Source: UBA3775 sp051877895 | GTDB taxonomy: Bacteria > Bacillota > Clostridia > Lachnospirales > Lachnospiraceae | Length of the DNA stretch: 64,000 bases | NCBI GenBank assembly: GCA_051877895.1 | Contig: JBJEJI010000006.1 | Location: forward strand, 1-64,000 | Reading direction: 5' to 3' | Shown here: in pieces, positions 58,046 to 64,000 of the stretch | How positions within the stretch are numbered: the first letter of the stretch is position 1 | Layout: every line of letters begins with the position of its first letter | Notes under the pieces: model-generated | What the model saw: only the letters and a program-made list of their open reading frames with translations | Databases searched by the model: none | What the model was told of the DNA's origin: nothing | Program-made: the position numbers and the translations under genes

Positions 58046-60457
58046 ATGGTTAGTTATAATCCAAAAGATATTGAAAAGAAGTGGCAGGATATTTGGGATG
58101 AAGAAAAAGCATTCGAAGCAACCGATGATTATTCAAAGCCTAAATATTATGCTCTTGTAGAATTCCCTTATCCAAGTGGACAGGGTCTTCATGTAGGTCA
58201 TCCGAGACCATACACTGCTCTTGATATTGTTGCAAGAAAAAGAAGAATGCAGGGCTACAACGTTCTTTACCCAATGGGGTGGGATGCGTTTGGTCTGCCG
58301 ACAGAAAACTATGCAATTAAGAATCACATTCATCCGAAGGAAGTTACAAAGAACAATGTTGCCAGGTTTAAGCAGCAGTTAAAGAGTCTTGGATATTCTT
58401 TTGACTGGAACAGAGAAATTAATACAACCGATCCGGATTATTACAAGTGGACTCAGTGGATTTTCCTTAAACTTTTTAAAGCAGGACTTGCTTATAAAAC
58501 TGAAATGCCTATTAACTGGTGTACATCCTGTAAAGTTGGCCTTGCAAATGAAGAAGTTGTAAACGGCGTTTGTGAACGTTGTGGTTCAGAAGTAGTTCGT
58601 AAGGTTAAGAGTCAGTGGATGCTTAAAATCACTGATTATGCACAGAAACTGATTGATGATCTTGACAATGTTGACTATATTGAAAAAGTAAAGGTTTCCC
58701 AGAAAAACTGGATTGGCCGTTCTCAGGGTGCAGAGGTGGATTTTGCACTTGCCGGGCTTGATGAGAAATTGACAGTATATACAACCAGACCGGATACACT
58801 TTTTGGTGCAACTTACATGGTTATTTCTCCGGAACATCCGCTTATTGACAAATATAAGGACAGACTTAATAATTACCAAGATATTCTTGCGTACCGTGAA
58901 CAAGCTGCCAGAAAGTCTGATTTTGAAAGAACAGAGCTTGCCAAGGATAAGACCGGCGTTCTTCTTGATGGAATTAGAGCAATTAATCCTGTTAACGGAA
59001 AAGAAATTCCAATCTGGATTTCTGATTATGTATTAATGACCTATGGTACAGGTGCCATTATGGCAGTGCCTGCTCATGATGATCGTGACTGGGATTTCGC
59101 GAAGAAGTTTGGTCTTCCTATGATTGAAGTGGTTGCAGGCGGAAACATTGAAGAGGCTGCATTTACTGATGTCGCAACCGGAAAACTGATTAATTCCGGA
59201 TTCCTTGATGGACTTGAGGTTGCTGATGCTAAAAAGGCAATTATAAAATATCTTGAGGATAATAAGCTTGGTCACAGCAAGGTTAATTTCAAGCTCCGTG
59301 ACTGGGTATTTTCCCGTCAAAGGTATTGGGGAGAGCCTATTCCGATTGTAAAGTGTCCATGTTGCGGTTATGTACCTGTTCCTGAAGAGGAACTTCCTCT
59401 TATGTTACCTGAAGTAGACAGCTATATGCCAACAGACAATGGTGAATCTCCGATTGCAGCAATGCGTGACTGGGTTGAAACCACTTGTCCTAAGTGTGGT
59501 GGCCCGGCTGAGAGAGAAACCGATACCATGCCACAGTGGGCAGGTTCCTCATGGTATTTCCTAAGATATATTGACCCTCACAATAAAGATGCTTTTGCAT
59601 CAAAGGAAGCTTTAAATTATTGGATGCCTGTTGACTGGTACAACGGAGGCATGGAGCATACTACACTTCATCTGCTTTATTCCAGATTCTGGCACAAGTT
59701 CCTGTATGATCAGGGTTATGTAAATACTCCTGAACCATACATGAAAAGAACTTCCCACGGAATGATTCTCGGTGAGAATGGCGAGAAAATGAGTAAGTCC
59801 AGAGGAAATGTAGTAAACCCGGATGATATTGTCAACGAATTTGGTGCAGACACACTGAGAACTTATGAAATGTTTATCGGAGCATTTGATCTTGCAGCTT
59901 CCTGGAGTACAGAAGGTGTAAGAGGATGTAGAAGGTTCCTTGACCGTGTATGGAAACTTCAGGATATGATTACAGATGAGGAAGAATACTCCAAAGAACT
60001 TGAAGTAAAGGTTCATCAGACAATTAAAAAGGTTTCCAATGACTTTGAGACACTTAAGTTTAATACTGCTATTGCGTCTTTAATGTCTCTTGTAAATGAA
60101 TTCTACAAAATAGGTAAAGTTACAAAGGGCGAATACAGAACATTGTTACTGCTCCTTAATCCTGTTGCACCTCATATTACTGAAGAATTATGGAGCATTT
60201 ATGGAGATGGCAGAAGAGCTTATCAGAATTCATGGCCTGAGTATGATGAAGCAAAAACTGTAGAAAATACAGTTGAAATTGCAGTACAGATTAATGGTAA
60301 GGTTAAGGCTCAGATAATGGTGGGTCTTGATGAGGACAATGAAAGTGTTAAGGCTAAAGTTTATGCCAATGAAATAATTGCTTCCCTGACTGCAGGAAAG
60401 AATATTGTAAAAGAGATTTATGTAAAGGGAAGAATTTACAATATTGTTGCTAAATAG
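58046..60457 (+). CDS. leuS: Leucyl-tRNA synthetase
   Basis: 803 residues, complete class I synthetase. Catalytic HIGH-type motif HVGH within PYPSGQGLHVGHPRPY, editing domain (about 220-400, TTRPDTLFGATYMV), zinc-binding CPCCGYVP region, KMSKS in GEKMSKSRGN (about 580-584), and the C-terminal anticodon-binding domain. RBS CGGAGG. No T-box in the short leader. Terminator follows. Confidence 0.97.
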   Translation: MVSYNPKDIEKKWQDIWDEEKAFEATDDYSKPKYYALVEFPYPSGQGLHVGHPRPYTALDIVARKRRMQGYNVLYPMGWDAFGLPTENYAIKNHIHPKEVTKNNVARFKQQLKSLGYSFDWNREINTTDPDYYKWTQWIFLKLFKAGLAYKTEMPINWCTSCKVGLANEEVVNGVCERCGSEVVRKVKSQWMLKITDYAQKLIDDLDNVDYIEKVKVSQKNWIGRSQGAEVDFALAGLDEKLTVYTTRPDTLFGATYMVISPEHPLIDKYKDRLNNYQDILAYREQAARKSDFERTELAKDKTGVLLDGIRAINPVNGKEIPIWISDYVLMTYGTGAIMAVPAHDDRDWDFAKKFGLPMIEVVAGGNIEEAAFTDVATGKLINSGFLDGLEVADAKKAIIKYLEDNKLGHSKVNFKLRDWVFSRQRYWGEPIPIVKCPCCGYVPVPEEELPLMLPEVDSYMPTDNGESPIAAMRDWVETTCPKCGGPAERETDTMPQWAGSSWYFLRYIDPHNKDAFASKEALNYWMPVDWYNGGMEHTTLHLLYSRFWHKFLYDQGYVNTPEPYMKRTSHGMILGENGEKMSKSRGNVVNPDDIVNEFGADTLRTYEMFIGAFDLAASWSTEGVRGCRRFLDRVWKLQDMITDEEEYSKELEVKVHQTIKKVSNDFETLKFNTAIASLMSLVNEFYKIGKVTKGEYRTLLLLLNPVAPHITEELWSIYGDGRRAYQNSWPEYDEAKTVENTVEIAVQINGKVKAQIMVGLDEDNESVKAKVYANEIIASLTAGKNIVKEIYVKGRIYNIVAK

Positions 60458-60483
60458 TTTTTTCACATTTAAAAGATAAAATC

Positions 60484-60534
60484 CGGCTGAATTCGGAAAA
60501 ACTTTGAAAGGTTTCCGGTTCAGCCGTATTTTTT
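60484..60534 (+). terminator. Terminator of leuS
   Basis: CGGCTGAA (60484-60491) / TTCAGCCG (60519-60526) with inner TCGGAAA/TTTCCGG stem, then a T-rich tail. Confidence 0.85.
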
Positions 60535-60576
60535 GAAAAATTTATATTTCTTTAAAATTCTTTATAAACAGAATAA

Positions 60577-60605
60577 TTGTATGTAGTAATCAAGTGTGTT
60601 ATAAT
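60577..60605 (+). promoter_or_regulatory. Promoter of the calcium ATPase gene
   Basis: TTGTAT (60577-60582), 17-bp spacer, TATAAT (60600-60605). Confidence 0.6.
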
Positions 60606-60664
60606 GTCTCATAACTAACTTAAATTTTTTTGACACAGCCTAGCTGTTCAAGAATGGAGGGAGA

Positions 60665-63286
60665 ATGAAATATCACAGTCAAAGTGCAGAAAGTGTGTTA
60701 CAAAACCTGTCGGTTGATGTGACTAAAGGATTGGATACTGCACAGGTAAAAGAACGTCAGGAAAAATTTGGACCTAATAAGCTTAATGAACAAAAGAAGA
60801 AAACTATTGTACAGAGATTTTTTGACCAGTTCAAAGATGCCATGATTTTGATTTTAATTGCTGCGGCAATTATTTCTTTTATTATTGCATGTTATGAAAA
60901 AGATCCTATGGAGTTTTTTGAGCCCGGATTAATTCTTTTAATTGTTATTTTAAATGCAATTATGGGTGTAATGCAGGAAAGTAAGGCTGAAAAAGCACTT
61001 GATGCATTAAAAAATTTGTCTGCACCTCATGCGCGAGTTATTCGTGAAGGAGTTGAACAGGTTATAGAAGCTGCTGAACTGGTACCGGGAGATATTATCC
61101 ACCTTGAGGCAGGTGATTTTATTCCGGCTGATGCAAGATTGATTCACAGTGTCAGCATTAAAAGTGAAGAGTCGGCACTGACAGGGGAATCCGTTCCGGC
61201 TGAAAAAGATGCCCTTGAAGAAGTAAAGGAAAATGCACCGTTAGGTGACAGAACAAATATGGTGTACTCAGGCTGTAGCATTACCTATGGAACGGCTACT
61301 GCAGTTGTTACTGCAACCGGTATGGACACAGAGATGGGGCGTATTGCAAACCTTCTTGATGGAGAGAATAACAGTCAGACACCATTGCAGAAAAAACTTG
61401 CACAGCTTGGAAAATATTTGGGATTTATGGCACTTGTAGCTTGTGCTGTGATTTTTGTTGTAGGTATAATGAATGGTATTCCTGTCATGGAAATTTTTAT
61501 GACTGCTGTTTCACTTGCTGTATCAGCTATTCCCGAAGGACTTCCTGCAATTGTTACTATTGTACTTTCAATTGGTGTTCAGAGAATGGTTAAGAAGAAT
61601 GTCCTTATCAGACGCCTTCCTGCTGTTGAAACTCTTGGAAGTGCATCTGTTATCTGTTCCGATAAAACAGGTACATTGACACAAAATAGAATGACCCTCG
61701 TTAAAGCTTTTGCTGAGGAGGGTTCAGACATCGAAGATATAAACGGTCAAAATTCTCCGGAAGTAATAAAACTGCTTCAGTATGCTACCCTTTGCTGTGA
61801 CAGTTCAGTTGTTTTTGATGGAGAAAACCAGCAGCATATCGGTGATCCGACTGAAACTGCAATTATTGTGGCTGCTCACAAATATGGCATGGAAAAGGAT
61901 GAATTAAATCAGAAGTATGAACGTATTTTTGAACTTCCTTTTGATTCTGACAGAAAACTCATGTCAACAGTAAACAAAATTGATGGGAAAAATATTGTAA
62001 TTGTCAAAGGTGCTTTTGATGTAATGGCATCACGTTGTGTTAATGGTAATCTCAAAAAAGCAAAGCAGATTACTGAAACCATGAGTGAATGTGCACTTCG
62101 TGTCCTTGCAGTAGGCTACAGAGAAGTGGAGGCATTATCTGAGAATATCTCCTCTGATGAACTTGAAAAAGACCTTACCTTTATGGGTCTTGTGGGCATG
62201 ATTGACCCTCCCAGACCGGAAGCCAAGCTGGCAGTTGCAACCTGCAGAAAGGCAGGAATAAAACCGGTTATGATTACCGGAGACCATGTAATTACAGCCA
62301 CTGCAATAGCAAAAGAACTTGGTATTTATCTGGAAGGAGACCGTTCAATAACAGGTACTGAACTGGATGCAATGACAGACCGTGAGCTTGATGAAGAAGT
62401 TGAGCATATTTCTGTTTATGCCAGAGTTTCTCCTGAAAACAAGATTCGTATTGTAAAAGCATGGCAGAGAAAAGGTCAGATTGTATCAATGACCGGTGAT
62501 GGTGTAAATGATGCGCCTGCACTAAAGGCTGCTGACATCGGCTGTGCAATGGGTATTACAGGTACAGATGTTGCAAAAGGTGCAGCTGATATGACTCTTA
62601 CTGATGATAATTTCGCTACAATAGTGGATGCAGTAAGAGAAGGCAGAGGAATCTATGAAAACATTAAGAAGGTAGTAGCTTTCCTTCTTGGAACCAATAT
62701 TGGTGAGGTTATTACTGTTTTTGTTGCCATGCTGTTATGGCATAAATCACCGCTTTTGTCTATGCAGCTGTTATGGATTAACCTTGTTACAGACAGTCTT
62801 CCTGCAATCGCTCTTGGAATGGAAGCAGTGGAAGCAGATGTAATGGATAAAAAACCTAAGCCGGCAAATGAAAGTATTTTTGCTCATGGACTTGGTGTGA
62901 GAATTGTACTTCAGGGCTGTATGTTTGCAATATTAACTCTGGTTGGATTTAAGTTCGGTGAAACGATGGGGGGCTCACTGGAAGCAGGACGTACGGTGGC
63001 ATTTTTCGTTCTTTCATTGTCACAGGTTATTCATTCCTTTAACATGAGATCCGAACATTCCCTGTTTAAAATCGGTGTGTTCGGTAATAAAATGTTAAAT
63101 AAAGCGGCCCTTGTATCAATAGTACTTGTTGCGCTTGTTTTGTTCACACCTGTAAGAGTTGCTTTTGGTCTGGTAAAGCTTCCTTTTAATTTATACTTAA
63201 TCGCTCTGGCTCTTATTTTTACACCTGTTTTAGTTATGGAAATTACAAAATTAACAGGTCTCGTAAAGCCGGGAAAAACATCATAA
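60665..63286 (+). CDS. P-type Ca2+-transporting ATPase (P2 type)
   Basis: 873 residues with ten predicted helices. Cation_ATPase_N domain (about 1-70), actuator motif TGES, helix 4 AIPEGLPAIV with the Ca2+-binding PEGL, phosphorylation site SDKTGTLT (Asp about 333), KGAFD in the nucleotide-binding domain, and hinge MTGDGVNDAPALKAADIG. Helix 6 WINLVTDSLPA keeps the NxxxD cation ligands. Exports Ca2+ from the cytoplasm. RBS GGAGGG. aroA follows 43 bp later. Confidence 0.93.
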   Translation: MKYHSQSAESVLQNLSVDVTKGLDTAQVKERQEKFGPNKLNEQKKKTIVQRFFDQFKDAMILILIAAAIISFIIACYEKDPMEFFEPGLILLIVILNAIMGVMQESKAEKALDALKNLSAPHARVIREGVEQVIEAAELVPGDIIHLEAGDFIPADARLIHSVSIKSEESALTGESVPAEKDALEEVKENAPLGDRTNMVYSGCSITYGTATAVVTATGMDTEMGRIANLLDGENNSQTPLQKKLAQLGKYLGFMALVACAVIFVVGIMNGIPVMEIFMTAVSLAVSAIPEGLPAIVTIVLSIGVQRMVKKNVLIRRLPAVETLGSASVICSDKTGTLTQNRMTLVKAFAEEGSDIEDINGQNSPEVIKLLQYATLCCDSSVVFDGENQQHIGDPTETAIIVAAHKYGMEKDELNQKYERIFELPFDSDRKLMSTVNKIDGKNIVIVKGAFDVMASRCVNGNLKKAKQITETMSECALRVLAVGYREVEALSENISSDELEKDLTFMGLVGMIDPPRPEAKLAVATCRKAGIKPVMITGDHVITATAIAKELGIYLEGDRSITGTELDAMTDRELDEEVEHISVYARVSPENKIRIVKAWQRKGQIVSMTGDGVNDAPALKAADIGCAMGITGTDVAKGAADMTLTDDNFATIVDAVREGRGIYENIKKVVAFLLGTNIGEVITVFVAMLLWHKSPLLSMQLLWINLVTDSLPAIALGMEAVEADVMDKKPKPANESIFAHGLGVRIVLQGCMFAILTLVGFKFGETMGGSLEAGRTVAFFVLSLSQVIHSFNMRSEHSLFKIGVFGNKMLNKAALVSIVLVALVLFTPVRVAFGLVKLPFNLYLIALALIFTPVLVMEITKLTGLVKPGKTS

Positions 63287-63329
63287 ATGATAAAAATATA
63301 AATTTACTTATATAGAATTGGAGATATTT

Positions 63330-64000
63330 ATGAACACATATCATGTTCCTGTACTGGGAATAGTTAAACCAAACGAAACAATCAGTGTTAATGTGCCCGG
63401 TTCAAAATCTATAACAAACAGAGCATTGCTTCTTGCAGCAATGTCTGATGGAACCAGTACTTTAAAGGGATGTTTATTTAGTGATGATTCTAAATATTTC
63501 CTTCAGTGCCTTAGTACACTTGGATTTAAAACTGATGCAGACGAAAGCACAGGAACTGTTATAATCACCGGACTTGGTGGAAGAATACCGGTAAAAAAAG
63601 CAGAAATATATGTTGGCAGTGCAGGAACAGCAGCAAGATTTCTTGTTGCAATGCTTGCTTTTGCGGATGGAGAATATATAGTACATTCTTCCGACCAGAT
63701 GAAAAAAAGACCAATGCTTCCCCTTATTACAACTTTGCGTGAGGCAGGGGCAGAAATAACCTGTCTGGAAGAAGAAGGACATTTTCCCTTAAAAATAAAA
63801 GGTGTTTCTGATTCTGACAGACTGCCGCCTGTTATGACTGTAAATATAGATAAAAGTTCTCAGTTTTTAAGTGCACTTTTAATTGCGGCAGGAACTCTGA
63901 AAAAAGAAATCAGTATTGAAATTAGCGGCAATCATGGTCTTGCTTATGTTGATATGACAGCAGCAATGATGAAAGACTTTGGTGTAAATGTGATTGCAGA
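63330..64000 (+). CDS. aroA: 3-phosphoshikimate 1-carboxyvinyltransferase (EPSP synthase), 5' part
   Basis: Partial gene: the first about 223 codons run off the window end without a stop. PGSKSITNRALLLAAMSDG, the GNAGTAARFL-like YVGSAGTAARFLVAM and SSQFLSALLIAAG are the phosphoenolpyruvate- and shikimate-3-phosphate-binding segments. The enzyme makes EPSP in aromatic amino acid synthesis. The motif LVGSAGTA-type with Ser in place of Asn (GSAGT) differs from the E. coli form and resembles class II enzymes. RBS TGGAG six bases before the ATG. Confidence 0.92.
   Translation, partial: MNTYHVPVLGIVKPNETISVNVPGSKSITNRALLLAAMSDGTSTLKGCLFSDDSKYFLQCLSTLGFKTDADESTGTVIITGLGGRIPVKKAEIYVGSAGTAARFLVAMLAFADGEYIVHSSDQMKKRPMLPLITTLREAGAEITCLEEEGHFPLKIKGVSDSDRLPPVMTVNIDKSSQFLSALLIAAGTLKKEISIEISGNHGLAYVDMTAAMMKDFGVNVIA

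Noticed and set aside
1..64000. CRISPR arrays, tRNA, rRNA, prophage or complete insertion sequence
   Set aside because: No regularly spaced repeats, cloverleaf sequences, integrase or transposase frames were found on reading both strands.

Overview
The window is a stretch of A/T-rich chromosome from an anaerobic Firmicute, most likely a Lachnospiraceae-type Clostridia. Evidence: strong GGAGG ribosome binding sites, several GTG/TTG starts, sporulation-linked genes (a GerW/YtfJ protein with its DUF2953 partner, a SpoVB-like flippase), a one-piece SecDF, a zinc-type L28, sortase-like and lysine-rich membrane anchors on surface esterases, and the Firmicute gene order rpmB - asp23-like - fakA - recG. 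No prophage, complete IS element, CRISPR array, rRNA or tRNA was found. Assignment to family level is inference from gene content.

Layout. 1-1500: biotin-dependent carboxyltransferase (oadA/pycB type). 1500-11100: accessory region with three SGNH/GDSL hydrolases (two large secreted paralogues, one cytoplasmic), an XRE regulator with a repeat-built C-terminal half, and a divergent LysR/MATE-efflux pair. 11200-17600: YihY/BrkB protein, SpoVB-like flippase, cysteine desulfurase, PHP histidinol-phosphatase and RqcH. 17770-21630: a four-gene operon (rhomboid-like membrane protein with zinc-binding tail, unknown protein, DUF2953, GerW) behind a promoter overlapped by a palindrome. 21740-26520: rpmB, a 46-residue membrane protein on the opposite strand, asp23-like gene, fakA, recG. 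26585-32344: surface glycan operon of two large polytopic proteins around a family 2 glycosyltransferase. 32472-38024: HtrA protease, a three-hairpin non-coding element, a two-component system with an exported third protein, and an amidase. 38107-41581: NADP isocitrate dehydrogenase and aconitase. 41912-48775: ZIP transporter, membrane protein plus WYL regulator, orphan SsuBC-like ABC pair, lipoprotein, PF06541 membrane protein, CYTH protein, unknown protein. 48872-54800: secDF, a RecJ-thiamine pyrophosphokinase fusion, and a TPP-riboswitch-controlled ThiT facing it. 54950-64000: pyrC, pyrF, DedA, leuS, P-type Ca2+ ATPase and the 5' part of aroA.

Most notable: recJ and thiamine pyrophosphokinase are joined in one 829-codon reading frame, convergent with the thiamine uptake gene thiT and its TPP riboswitch. 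In Bacillus the kinase gene thiN sits beside rpmB; the rpmB neighbourhood here lacks it. Other points are a third-gene protein and an 11-bp-period direct repeat at the two-component operon, a GntR-like palindrome at the aconitase promoter, a YD-repeat-like tail on a DUF2298 membrane protein, and seven ~29-residue repeats in the XRE regulator. All domain calls are from reading motifs, without database searches.
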